Below are positions 1 to 8,231 of a stretch of DNA of 33,890 nt, piece by piece (positions within the stretch are counted from its first letter, which is position 1; every line of letters begins with the position of its first letter). Both the position numbers and the translations under genes were made by a program. The DNA comes from Flavobacteriia bacterium (GTDB lineage: Bacteria; Bacteroidota; Bacteroidia; Flavobacteriales; Flavobacteriaceae), in contig DAOUQH010000007.1 of NCBI GenBank assembly GCA_030625645.1, forward strand, positions 1 through 33,890, written 5' to 3'. The notes under the pieces are model-generated. The model did no database searches. It worked only from the letters and a program-made list of their open reading frames with translations, and was not told the DNA's origin.

Positions 1-1296
1 AATGATTCAATTAAAGAAATTGTTTTAGAAAATCTCCCTACAGATACTCTAAAACAAAGATTGGCACATTTAAACAGCAAAACACCTTTTAATGTTGAAT
101 ATAATACTTCATTAGAAAGAATTATTAAACATTATTTAAAAAATCGTCAGCAAAGTCTTACTAACTTGATGGGGAAAGCTGAATATTATTTTCCACTATT
201 TGAAGAGCATTTAGACAAGTATGATATGCCAATTGAAATTAAATATCTTGCTATAGTTGAGTCTGCTTTAAAACCAAATGCAAAATCAAGAGTTGGAGCA
301 AAAGGACTTTGGCAATTTATGTACACCACCGGAAAAATGTATGATCTTAAAGTTAGTTCGTATGTAGATGAACGTTGTGACCCTGTAAAATCTACCGAAG
401 CTGCCTGCCAGTATCTTACAAGATTATATGATATTTTTGATGATTGGGATTTAGCTTTAGCAGCTTATAATTCAGGCCCTGGAAATGTTTCAAAAGCAAT
501 AAGAAGATCCGGAGGAAAAAGGAATTATTGGAATATACGCCAGTTTTTACCCCGTGAAACTGCTGGATATTTACCTGCTTTTTATGCCACCTATTATATT
601 TTTGAATATGCCAATCAACACAATCTACATCCAAAAAATGAATTAACACATATTTTTGAAACAGATACTATTTCGTTAAAACAACAGCTAACATTTGATC
701 AAATTAATCGAGTTTTACAAATGGATGATGAATTATTAGAATTTTTAAATCCACAGTATAAATTAAATATCATCCCAAAGGTAAAAGATAGAAATTACAC
801 ATTACGTTTACCAAAATATATGGTTGGAACATTTGTAGCAAATGAAGATTTAATCTATGCTTATGCTATAGCAGATGATGCAAAACGCGAAAAACCACTT
901 CCAAAATATTCTGAATCAAATGACAAAATAAGATACAGAGTTAGAAGTGGTGATTATTTGGGTAAAATTGCGAAAAAATATGGGGTTTCGGTAAGTAGTA
1001 TTAAAAGATGGAATGGTTTAAGAAGTAATAGTTTAAAAATTGGTCAAAGATTAACCATTTATCCTAAAAGATCCTTTGTTAGCACATCAAAAAAAGCAAA
1101 TAAAACTCCTTCTAAAACACCAAGTAAAAAATCGAGTGTTAAAGGCAAATATGCAACCTATGTGGTTAAAAAAGGAGATTCATTATGGTTGATTTCTCAA
1201 AAATTTCCTAATGTTACTATCAATCAAATTAAAGATTGGAACAATATTTGGGGTAAGAAATATTTAAAACCCGGTACCGAGTTAAAAATATATTAG
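1..1296 (+). CDS. MltD-like lytic transglycosylase with two LysM domains (5'-truncated)
   Basis: Predicted periplasmic murein lytic transglycosylase that cleaves the glycan backbone of peptidoglycan. The frame is open to the first base of the window (NDSIKEIVLENLP... precedes the first possible start, a TTG at 61), so the true start and any signal peptide lie outside. The SLT domain is visible: the catalytic Glu in IVESAL (codon at 259-261), then GLWQFM, then ALAAYNSGPGNV. Two LysM peptidoglycan-binding repeats follow, about 937-1065 (YRVRSGDYLGKIAKKYGVS...) and 1156-1293 (YVVKKGDSLWLISQKFPNV...), joined by a Lys/Ser/Thr-rich linker. This is the MltD arrangement. A DUF4837 lipoprotein gene follows after 23 bases on the same strand, probably co-transcribed. 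Family assignment is firm; the exact Mlt subclass is inferred. Confidence 0.93.
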   Translation, partial: NDSIKEIVLENLPTDTLKQRLAHLNSKTPFNVEYNTSLERIIKHYLKNRQQSLTNLMGKAEYYFPLFEEHLDKYDMPIEIKYLAIVESALKPNAKSRVGAKGLWQFMYTTGKMYDLKVSSYVDERCDPVKSTEAACQYLTRLYDIFDDWDLALAAYNSGPGNVSKAIRRSGGKRNYWNIRQFLPRETAGYLPAFYATYYIFEYANQHNLHPKNELTHIFETDTISLKQQLTFDQINRVLQMDDELLEFLNPQYKLNIIPKVKDRNYTLRLPKYMVGTFVANEDLIYAYAIADDAKREKPLPKYSESNDKIRYRVRSGDYLGKIAKKYGVSVSSIKRWNGLRSNSLKIGQRLTIYPKRSFVSTSKKANKTPSKTPSKKSSVKGKYATYVVKKGDSLWLISQKFPNVTINQIKDWNNIWGKKYLKPGTELKIY

Positions 1297-1319
1297 TTTA
1301 AACCATAAACCTCATCATA

Positions 1320-2291
1320 ATGTTTAAAAGAATTCTGTTTTCTGCATTTGTTTTTCTTAGTTTAATATCTTGTTCAAAAAATGAAAAAATAACCTTAGTT
1401 GATTCAACAGGTCGAATTAATCATTTACTCATTGTAATAAACAATAAAGAATGGCAAGGCGAAGTTGGTGATGCTTTAAGAAATATTATTGCCGAACCAT
1501 TAGTAGGTTTACCTCAAGAAGAAGCGCAATTTTCTGTAAATCAAGTTACACCAAATGCTTTTACTAGTCTCTTTAAACCTTCAAGGAATATACTTTTTGT
1601 AGGGTTTGGCGAGAAAAAGAACTTTTATACAAATAAAGATGCCTATGCCTCACCTCAAATTACTTTAACAATTCTAGGAAAAGACAAAGAAGAGTTGATA
1701 AACAATATAAATGAGCATAAAGAAGAAATAATAAGTACTTTTAAAGTAAGAGATTTGGCTCTTTATCAAAAGAAAATTACAGCCAAAACATATAAACCTG
1801 AGAATTTATCAACTTTTAAAAATTTAGGTTTTTCATTAAAAATCCCAATGACTTATTCAAAAGTAGAAGATACTGGTGATTTTTTATGGTACCGATATAG
1901 ATTTACCAAGGGACAATTGAATATTCTAGCTTATACGGTTCCTAACAATTTTGATACAGAGTTTAATATTGATAATATAATTAAAATAAGAGACTCTATT
2001 GGCATGAAACATGTGCCTGGTCAAGTAGATAATTCTTTTATGATTACTGAGCCTCAGTATAAACCAATAACCAAAAAAGTAACCTTAGATGGTATGGATG
2101 CTTTTGAAACTCGCGGACTTTGGATAGTGAAAAATGATTATATGGGTGGTCCATTTGTTAACTATTCAATTAATGATAAAGCTAATAATAGAACAATAAT
2201 TATCGAAGGTTTTAGCTATTCACCTGCAACAAAAAAGCGTGACTTTGTGTTTGAAATGGAAGCAATTTTAAGAACTTTTAGGGTGAATTAA
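1320..2291 (+). CDS. DUF4837 family lipoprotein
   Basis: A 323-residue lipoprotein of unknown function. The N-terminus is a lipoprotein signal (MFKRILFSAFVFLSLISC, lipobox Cys at residue 19) followed by SKNEK. The body resembles the Bacteroidota DUF4837 family: an early segment INHLLIVINNKEWQGEVGDAL, then GLPQEE, and a C-terminal half containing DFLWYRYRF and GPFVNYS. The family commonly sits beside an MltD-like gene, as here, which hints at an envelope role, but no activity is known. Its TAA stop directly abuts the stop codon of the convergent batE gene with no spacer, so no separate terminator fits between the two genes. Confidence 0.88.
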   Translation: MFKRILFSAFVFLSLISCSKNEKITLVDSTGRINHLLIVINNKEWQGEVGDALRNIIAEPLVGLPQEEAQFSVNQVTPNAFTSLFKPSRNILFVGFGEKKNFYTNKDAYASPQITLTILGKDKEELINNINEHKEEIISTFKVRDLALYQKKITAKTYKPENLSTFKNLGFSLKIPMTYSKVEDTGDFLWYRYRFTKGQLNILAYTVPNNFDTEFNIDNIIKIRDSIGMKHVPGQVDNSFMITEPQYKPITKKVTLDGMDAFETRGLWIVKNDYMGGPFVNYSINDKANNRTIIIEGFSYSPATKKRDFVFEMEAILRTFRVN

Positions 2292-3044
2292 TTATAATTC
2301 ATTTAAGTCTTCAGCACTAATCCAACCAATATTACCATCTATAATTTTAATCTTTTTCCAGTTTCCAAGAGTTTCTAAAACTTGCACTTTAGTTCCTTCA
2401 TGTAACTCAAAGTTGATTTCACTTGTTTGAGTAGGAGCACTTTTCACATTGGTTTGTGTAGCATAAATAATTGCATAATTTTCTTTAATCATCAATCTTT
2501 TATTTTGAAAAGCAAAAGCTACACTTACAAAAACTAAAATTGCACTAATGATTGAAGTGATAAAATAAATACGCTTTTTAGAAGTACTATATGAAAAGTG
2601 ATATAATAAAAATAGAATAGAAAATAAAAATGCAAAACTTGTTGCCATAATTGCCCAGGTATCATAAGAAAACTTTAATACAATGTTTTCTCTATACTTT
2701 TGTCCGAGGCTTTTTGGAAGTGGCTCAATATGGTCTATTGTCATACGGTTTGCATAATCTAGATTAAACAAAATATCCTTATCATTTGGCTGTAAAGCCA
2801 ATGCTTTTTCATAATAATAAATAGATGGAGCTACTTGATTGGTCTTAAAAAAAGCATTAGCCATATTATAATAAACCTCAACAGATTCAATATCATTTTT
2901 CTCAATCTGATTATATAATTCTAAAGCCTGAGAATATTTATCACTCTGATACAATTTATTCGCTTTTATAAACAAACTATCTGTATTCTGTGCAGTAACA
3001 AACAGACTTAAATTTAATAATATGTATAAAAGTATATATTTCAT
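2292..3044 (-). CDS. batE: BatE: TPR and SH3-domain membrane protein of the aerotolerance operon
   Basis: Last gene of the bat operon, 250 residues. It has a signal peptide (MKYILLYILLNLSLFVTAQ), two or three TPR-like units at about residues 20-100 (LYNQIEKNDIESVEVYYNMA, SIYYYEKALALQPNDKDILF), two membrane segments at about 128-150 and 158-178, and a C-terminal bacterial SH3-like domain at about 187-248 (TNVKSAPTQTSE...GNWKKIKI...GWISAEDL). This TPR+TM+SH3 order is typical of BatE. Bat proteins are thought to act in the envelope in oxygen or stress tolerance; the biochemical role is unresolved. It begins 35 bases downstream of batD. Confidence 0.9.
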   Translation of the reverse strand: MKYILLYILLNLSLFVTAQNTDSLFIKANKLYQSDKYSQALELYNQIEKNDIESVEVYYNMANAFFKTNQVAPSIYYYEKALALQPNDKDILFNLDYANRMTIDHIEPLPKSLGQKYRENIVLKFSYDTWAIMATSFAFLFSILFLLYHFSYSTSKKRIYFITSIISAILVFVSVAFAFQNKRLMIKENYAIIYATQTNVKSAPTQTSEINFELHEGTKVQVLETLGNWKKIKIIDGNIGWISAEDLNEL

Positions 3045-3079
3045 AATTTTTATTGATTCCCACCTGTATCAACTGATGG

Positions 3080-4846
3080 TTAAAGTTGTTTATCTAATCT
3101 AGCTATTGAATGTTTTGCTTTTTCAAAATCTTGCTTCATTATTAAATTAGTTGATGGCGCATATCTGGCAAAATTACAATTATCTAAAATGCTAATAAAC
3201 TCCTTATTCACTTCTTCATTTACATTTTTGTCTTGCAGAATTTCAGAAATTTTATCCATACTTATATCACTGGTTTCTACCTGTAATTTTGCTTTTAAAT
3301 AATTGTGTAAAGCTCTTTCTAAAGACTCATAAAATGCCTCTTTTTTACCTAATTGTTTTTTTGCATCCGATAAATATTTCTTTGCCAGTCTATCTGCTTT
3401 TCTTCGTTTATTTCCTATAATATCGCTATCTCTTTCTTGTTTTTTATTTCCAATATATATTCCTAAAGGGATTGATAGTAAAGGTAATAACAATAATAAA
3501 TAATATAAGTTTGAACCAAAAAAGTCATTATCCTTTTTCTCTTTTATAAAATCTGCTTTGGTTTTAATAAATCTAATGTCGTTTTCTAAACTTACCACAT
3601 GCTGTTTTGCAAAAGTATTTTGATCTGTACCTGTACCTGCAACAACTTGCTTTTCCCCTTCGGGAACATTGATGAAAATTGGATTAGAAACAATTGTATG
3701 ATATTGTTCATCTTTTGGATTAAAGTAAGAAAATGAAATTTCAGGAATTTTAAATTTTCCTTTAAACTGAGGAACAATAGCATATTGATCATAAATCTCC
3801 CCTTGCATACCCGATAATTTGGTTCTAATATTTTCTTTATGTTCAGGATCATAAACTTCTAATCCCTGAGGTGCAATAATCTTTGGCAATTCAATCAATT
3901 TTAAATTTCCTTTCCCTGTAATTTTCACTTTTATATTTGCAGATTCATTTGCTTTTAAAAGATTTTTACTTGTATTTACATCAAATTGGAAATTACCTAC
4001 TGCTCCTTTAAAATTTAATGGTTTATTCTCTTCTGGTAAAGGTTTAACATTTATCACCTTTTTACCTGTTGTAATTGTAAAATTAATATCCTGAAGCATC
4101 ATATTACCAAAAAAATCTCTTCTGTCCATAGGAACTCCAGCTGTAACTTCACTCTCTAAAGGTTCAATAATAATTTTACCTGCTTTATTTGGAACAAGAA
4201 CTGCTTTTTTAACAATAACATAGCGATAAGGTTCACCTTTATATGTTCCATTTTTCACATCCCAACTTTTTACTCCAATATTCTGACTCCAAAAACCTGT
4301 AAACGACGGACTTGATGTTTCTCTAAAATTATTGACATTTATTTTGTTAACATACATCTTGTAAATTATCGAAATACTTTCTCCTACATAAGGGTTTACA
4401 TTAGAGACTTCGGCAATTAAATGCACATTTTGTGAAGCCAAATATCGTGGGTCATTTGGGTCTTTCGGAATTGCAACTGCACCCGTTACTCTTACTTTAA
4501 GTGTATTGGTTTTAATAATATCACCTTTATAAGTGATACTTGCCGAACCAATTGTAAATACACCTTTTACAGTTGGCTGAATAATATAAGTGTAAGTTAA
4601 CTTAAATGATTTTTTACCATTTATATATGAAAAACTAGTAGATTGACTTGGACCAGCAAGCACTTTAAAATTATTAAAACTTGGCGGTGTAAAGTCATCC
4701 CCACCTTGTTTATCGATAGAAAACTCAATTCGAGTGCGTTCATTTAATCCTAACTGGTTTTTGCTTACCACAGATTTGAATGTAACCTGTGCAAATACAC
4801 CCGAAGTGATTAATAAAAATAATATGTTTAAATAATGTCTTTTCAT
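3080..4846 (-). CDS. batD: BatD: oxygen-tolerance membrane protein
   Basis: 588 residues, secreted and membrane-anchored. A signal peptide (MKRHYLNILFLLITSGVFAQ) is followed by a long beta-rich periplasmic region made of repeated Ig-like units (VSKNQLGLNERTRIEFSID..., NVNPYVGESISIIYKMYVN..., NTSKNLLKANESANIKVKIT...). One strongly hydrophobic helix lies at about 458-477 (LYYLLLLLPLLSIPLGIYIG), followed by a cytoplasmic helical tail with ALHNYLKAKLQVETSDIS, as in other BatD proteins. It lies between batC and batE. Known role in the family: part of the Bat membrane complex with the VWA proteins BatA and BatB; the mechanism is unknown. Confidence 0.93.
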   Translation of the reverse strand: MKRHYLNILFLLITSGVFAQVTFKSVVSKNQLGLNERTRIEFSIDKQGGDDFTPPSFNNFKVLAGPSQSTSFSYINGKKSFKLTYTYIIQPTVKGVFTIGSASITYKGDIIKTNTLKVRVTGAVAIPKDPNDPRYLASQNVHLIAEVSNVNPYVGESISIIYKMYVNKINVNNFRETSSPSFTGFWSQNIGVKSWDVKNGTYKGEPYRYVIVKKAVLVPNKAGKIIIEPLESEVTAGVPMDRRDFFGNMMLQDINFTITTGKKVINVKPLPEENKPLNFKGAVGNFQFDVNTSKNLLKANESANIKVKITGKGNLKLIELPKIIAPQGLEVYDPEHKENIRTKLSGMQGEIYDQYAIVPQFKGKFKIPEISFSYFNPKDEQYHTIVSNPIFINVPEGEKQVVAGTGTDQNTFAKQHVVSLENDIRFIKTKADFIKEKKDNDFFGSNLYYLLLLLPLLSIPLGIYIGNKKQERDSDIIGNKRRKADRLAKKYLSDAKKQLGKKEAFYESLERALHNYLKAKLQVETSDISMDKISEILQDKNVNEEVNKEFISILDNCNFARYAPSTNLIMKQDFEKAKHSIARLDKQL

Positions 4847-4920
4847 TCTAATTTATCCAAAAAATCTAATTTTAAATTAAATTTGAATATCATTTATCTT
4901 ATTTATAATCTCTTTTTAAA

Positions 4921-5733
4921 CTACCAATCTTTTTCCTGCTTAACCTTTCTACCCCTTGCTTTTTTAGCATTTACTTTTTTCTGAGTTTTATTTTCTTCAT
5001 TATTCATTGCTTCTAACAACTGCTCCATTTGTTGTTTAGATAACTCATTTGGTTTTGGCTTTGGTTTTTGTTTTTCTTCCTTATCCTGGTTTTTACCCTG
5101 ATCTTTATCGTTCTTCTTATCTTGTTCGTCTTTATTCTGATCTTGGTTTTGATCTTTATCTTTATCCTTTTCGTTTTTATCCTGCTTATTATCTTTATTT
5201 TGATCGTTTTTGTCTTTCTGATCTTTATTATCCTTGTCTTTATCTTTATCTTTTTTATCGTCTTGATCTTGTTCTTGCTCTAGCATCTTTTTTGCTAAAG
5301 CTAAATTGTATCTAGTCTCCTCATCAGTAGGATTATTTCTAAGTGAATTTTTATAAGCTTTTACAGCATCTGGATATTTTTTTTCTAACATCAATGCATT
5401 TCCTAAATTATGGAAAGCTTCTGCTTTTTCTAGTGGTTCCTTAAAAATTTTTGCTGCAACTTCATAATTAACAATCGATTCTTTAAATCTATTCTGTTCA
5501 TAAATTGCATTTCCTAAATTATAGTTTGCTCTTGCATAAGTCGGATTTGTCTCTAATGTTTTTTTATACTGTACTTCGGCATCAACAAATTTTTGTTTAT
5601 TATAAAGGTCATTTCCTTCTCTAAGAATTTTCTTTTCCTCTACAGTAGGCAGTACAATTTTATCCTCTTGTTTTTTCTGACCGAGCAAAACAAAAGGAAA
5701 TAATAAAAATATGTATAAAAACTTTTTCATCAT
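4921..5733 (-). CDS. batC: BatC: TPR protein with charged low-complexity tail
   Basis: 270 residues. It begins with a signal peptide (MMKKFLYIFLLFPFVLLGQ); two adjacent ATGs (5733 and 5730) are possible starts and the first overlaps the batB stop by one base (TAATG), suggesting translational coupling. TPR units cover about residues 30-150 (EVQYKKTLETNPTYARANYN, AVKAYKNSLRNNPTDEETRY). From about 152 to 230 the chain is almost entirely D, K, Q, N and E, then comes a conserved-looking C-terminal block NELSKQQMEQLLEAMNNEE. A charged Q/N/D/K tail is common in BatC. The low-complexity DNA (about 5060-5275) produces long hydrophobic antisense reading frames that I regard as artefacts. Confidence 0.9.
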   Translation of the reverse strand: MMKKFLYIFLLFPFVLLGQKKQEDKIVLPTVEEKKILREGNDLYNKQKFVDAEVQYKKTLETNPTYARANYNLGNAIYEQNRFKESIVNYEVAAKIFKEPLEKAEAFHNLGNALMLEKKYPDAVKAYKNSLRNNPTDEETRYNLALAKKMLEQEQDQDDKKDKDKDKDNKDQKDKNDQNKDNKQDKNEKDKDKDQNQDQNKDEQDKKNDKDQGKNQDKEEKQKPKPKPNELSKQQMEQLLEAMNNEENKTQKKVNAKKARGRKVKQEKDW

Positions 5734-6773
5734 TAATCTTTATTCTCATTAAACAAATTCAGTTTTTGAACCCATTTTGTTTTCTTATTAAATAAAAATA
5801 CATCCAAAATTAAAAACAATAAACCTATACCGATAAACCATTGAAATTGATCTTTATAATCAGAAAATTGTTTTGTTTCAAATTCTTTCTTTTCCGCTTT
5901 TATTAATAGCGTTTCTACAAAATCAACCGTTTTTGCAGTATTATTTCCATTTATATATTTACCATCGCCCTTATTTGCGATTTCTTTTAAAGTTTCTTCA
6001 TGTAATTGTGTAATAACAATTTCTCCCTTTCTATCTTTTTTATTGCCTAAAAATTTATCATTTCTTTTCATTGGTATAGGTGCACCTCTCTCGGTTCCAA
6101 TTCCAATTGTATATGTTTTAATTCCTGCATTTAAAGCTTCTTTAGCAATATCACTAGAGTTTTTTTTATGATCTTCTCCATCAGAAACTATAAATAAAAA
6201 TCGATTGGTTTGTGATTCATCATCAAAAAATGTTTTTGATAATTGTAACGCTTCGTTTATTGCTGTTCCTTGTGAAGAAACCATATTAGGACTTGCATTT
6301 TGCAAGAACATTCTCGCAGCAGCATGATCGGTAGTGATTGGTAAAAGTGGATATGCATTACCGGCATAGATAATAATACCAACACGATCACCACCCAATT
6401 TATCAATCACTTTTGATATGATTTGCTTTGCTTTATCCAATCTATTTGGTGCTATATCTTCGGCTAACATGCTTTTTGAAACATCTAATGCAAACACAAT
6501 ATCAACCCCTTGTCTTTTTACCGTTTTCAATTGGGTTCCAACTTTTGGATTCATCAAACCTAAAATTAAAAATGACAAACTCAAAACAATTATCAATAGC
6601 TTTAGAAAAGGTTTAAATTTTGAACTCTCCGGACTTAATTTTTTTAGTAAAGCTAGATCTGTAAATCCTTTTTGTTTTTTCCTTTTCCAAAAAACATATA
6701 GTATATACATCACGATTAGTATCGCAACAAATACAAAGTAAATTATATATTTTGGTTCTTCTATTTGATACAT
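5733..6773 (-). CDS. batB: BatB: VWA-domain membrane protein
   Basis: 346 residues. Two N-terminal membrane helices (about 10-30 and 57-76) precede a von Willebrand factor A domain, and one helix follows it near residues 312-330 (FQWFIGIGLLFLILDVFLF). The MIDAS metal site is intact: DVSKS after GVDIVFAL, a Thr in LPITTDHAAA, and the Asp of FIVSDGEDH. In the family the VWA domain faces the periplasm and BatB pairs with the similar BatA. It is separated from batA by an inserted four-helix-bundle gene, which is unusual because batA and batB are normally adjacent. Confidence 0.94.
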   Translation of the reverse strand: MYQIEEPKYIIYFVFVAILIVMYILYVFWKRKKQKGFTDLALLKKLSPESSKFKPFLKLLIIVLSLSFLILGLMNPKVGTQLKTVKRQGVDIVFALDVSKSMLAEDIAPNRLDKAKQIISKVIDKLGGDRVGIIIYAGNAYPLLPITTDHAAARMFLQNASPNMVSSQGTAINEALQLSKTFFDDESQTNRFLFIVSDGEDHKKNSSDIAKEALNAGIKTYTIGIGTERGAPIPMKRNDKFLGNKKDRKGEIVITQLHEETLKEIANKGDGKYINGNNTAKTVDFVETLLIKAEKKEFETKQFSDYKDQFQWFIGIGLLFLILDVFLFNKKTKWVQKLNLFNENKD

Positions 6774-6792
6774 TAATATCTATCTGTTTTAG

Positions 6793-7227
6793 TGTGTAAT
6801 TGTTTAACTGTTTATATTAGAAATTTGTACCTTTCTTAAAGCATTCAACATATTCGTTATTTTATATATATCTTTTCTTAAATCTAAATATTCATTATTT
6901 GAAATATAATTCAATTCCATAGATAATATTATTTGATTTAAAACTTCCATTGTTGATGTGTATGCTATTGTAGTGAAATGAGCCTTATCCTTAGCTGTCA
7001 TTCTAGATGTTCCTTCAGCTAAATTAGATGAAATTGAGACTGAAGCTCTTCGTAATTGACTAACTAAACCAAATTTTTCTTCATCAGGAAATTTTTTAGT
7101 TATTATATATACGGATTTTGCTAAATTAACAGCTTCTTTCCATACTACTAATTTCTCAAATGAAAATAAATACATCACATTTAAATTTTTACACAATTAA
7201 ACATTTCAACAAATAAACAATTCCACA
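6793..7227. repeat. Imperfect 25-bp inverted repeats flanking the four-helix-bundle gene
   Basis: The left arm is 6793-6817 and the right arm 7203-7227. The reverse complement of the right arm matches the left arm at about 20 of 25 positions, with a perfect core AATTGTTTA. The left arm contains the stop codon of the four-helix-bundle gene. Removing 6793-7227 would leave only about 24 bases between the batA stop and the batB start, close to normal spacing for this operon. I infer a small inserted cassette; no clear target-site duplication is visible. Confidence 0.6.
6804..7175 (-). CDS. Four-helix bundle protein (23S rRNA intervening-sequence / Avd-like family)
   Basis: 123 residues from the ATG at 7175 (MYLFSFEKLVVWKEAVNL). 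A TTG eight codons upstream gives a longer frame but adds an atypical MCKNLNV, so I chose the ATG. The sequence has the hallmarks of the S23/IVP family: opening FEKLVVWKEAVNLAKSVYI, then LVSQLRRASVSISSNLAEGT, then FTTIAYTSTMEVLNQI, all helical. Family members fold as pentameric four-helix bundles; they occur in 23S rRNA intervening sequences, as Avd accessory proteins of diversity-generating retroelements, and scattered in Bacteroidota genomes with unknown function. No retroelement is nearby. It sits inside the bat operon and is bracketed by a 25-bp imperfect inverted repeat, which suggests later insertion. Confidence 0.9.
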   Translation of the reverse strand: MYLFSFEKLVVWKEAVNLAKSVYIITKKFPDEEKFGLVSQLRRASVSISSNLAEGTSRMTAKDKAHFTTIAYTSTMEVLNQIILSMELNYISNNEYLDLRKDIYKITNMLNALRKVQISNINS

Positions 7228-7232
7228 ACTAT

Positions 7233-8231
7233 TTACACAAAACTTCTAAAAACTGTATATCTCAACAGCATTTCAATAAAAATCAAGAAACCTGCAAATA
7301 GCACAAAAGGTCTAAACTTCTCATCATAATTATAATACTTAAGCTCCTCTATTTTGGTTTTTTCTAGTTTATTGATTTCATCATAAATTGATTCCAATTT
7401 TTTATTATTAGTTGCTCTAAAATATTTTCCATCGGTTTCTTTGGCAATAAATTTTAATAATTTTTCATCAATTTCAACCGGAGCATTTCTAAAAATTAAT
7501 TTTCCACTTGCATCCTTTGCTACAGGGAAAAGTGCGGTACCATTAGTTCCTAATCCTATTGTATAAACTTTAATTTCTAAATCTTTTGCCAATTCAGTAG
7601 CCGTTTTTGGATCTACAAATCCGGTATTATTAACTCCATCGGTTAATAAAATTATCACTTTACTTTTGGCCTTGCTATCTTTTAATCTATTTACAGCTGA
7701 TCCCAATCCCATTCCAATGGCAGTACCATCATTAATTTCACCCCAACGAATTTCTCTAATAGTGTTCAATACTATTCGCTTATCACTCGTAATTGGTGTT
7801 TTGGTAAAGCTTTCACCTGCATAAACTACAATTCCTATTCTATCATTAGGTCGTTGTTTTACAAATTTTGACGCAACAGCTTTTAAAGCTTCCAACCTAT
7901 TGGGTTTTAGGTCTTTTGCCAGCATACTTGCCGAAACATCAATTGCCATAACAATATCAATACCTCTGGTAGTTTTGGTCTTTTTACTTACTTCTACATT
8001 TCTTGGCCTTGCCAAAGCAATAATTAAAGATGATATCGCTAAAAGACGTAATAAATATAATAAGGGTTTTAATTTTGCTAATAAATTTGGTTGAGTAAAT
8101 CCTTTTGTTCCTGAAATAGATAATGTAGCACTTTCTTTTTTTCTTGTAAAGAAATACCAAGCAGCTATAATTGGCAAGAATAAAAATAGCCAAAGAAATT
8201 CCGGATTTAAAAATTCTAAATTACTTACCAT
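7233..8231 (-). CDS. batA: BatA: VWA-domain membrane protein
   Basis: 332 residues from the ATG at 8231 (MVSNLEFLNPEFLWLFLFLP); a GTG one codon earlier is less likely. The start overlaps the end of the upstream gene by 11 bases. Layout: hydrophobic helices at about 10-25 and 58-74, a VWA domain at about 85-290, and a C-terminal helix near 307-325 (FRPFVLFAGFLIFIEMLLRY). The MIDAS residues are present: DVSAS after GIDIVMAI, TPITSDKR, and LLTDGVNN. BatA and BatB are paralogues and are thought to interact in the membrane; MoxR is the partner ATPase encoded in the same operon. Confidence 0.94.
   Translation of the reverse strand: MVSNLEFLNPEFLWLFLFLPIIAAWYFFTRKKESATLSISGTKGFTQPNLLAKLKPLLYLLRLLAISSLIIALARPRNVEVSKKTKTTRGIDIVMAIDVSASMLAKDLKPNRLEALKAVASKFVKQRPNDRIGIVVYAGESFTKTPITSDKRIVLNTIREIRWGEINDGTAIGMGLGSAVNRLKDSKAKSKVIILLTDGVNNTGFVDPKTATELAKDLEIKVYTIGLGTNGTALFPVAKDASGKLIFRNAPVEIDEKLLKFIAKETDGKYFRATNNKKLESIYDEINKLEKTKIEELKYYNYDEKFRPFVLFAGFLIFIEMLLRYTVFRSFV

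Noticed and set aside
5049-5315. Overlapping plus-strand frames of 88 and 71 codons made almost only of hydrophobic and aromatic residues
   Set aside because: They are the antisense of the D/K/Q/N-rich tail of batC; the composition follows from the low-complexity coding strand and there is no start context.
7173-7196. Longer start (TTG at 7196) for the four-helix-bundle gene
   Set aside because: The ATG at 7175 gives the normal family N-terminus (FEKLxVWKEA near residue 6).
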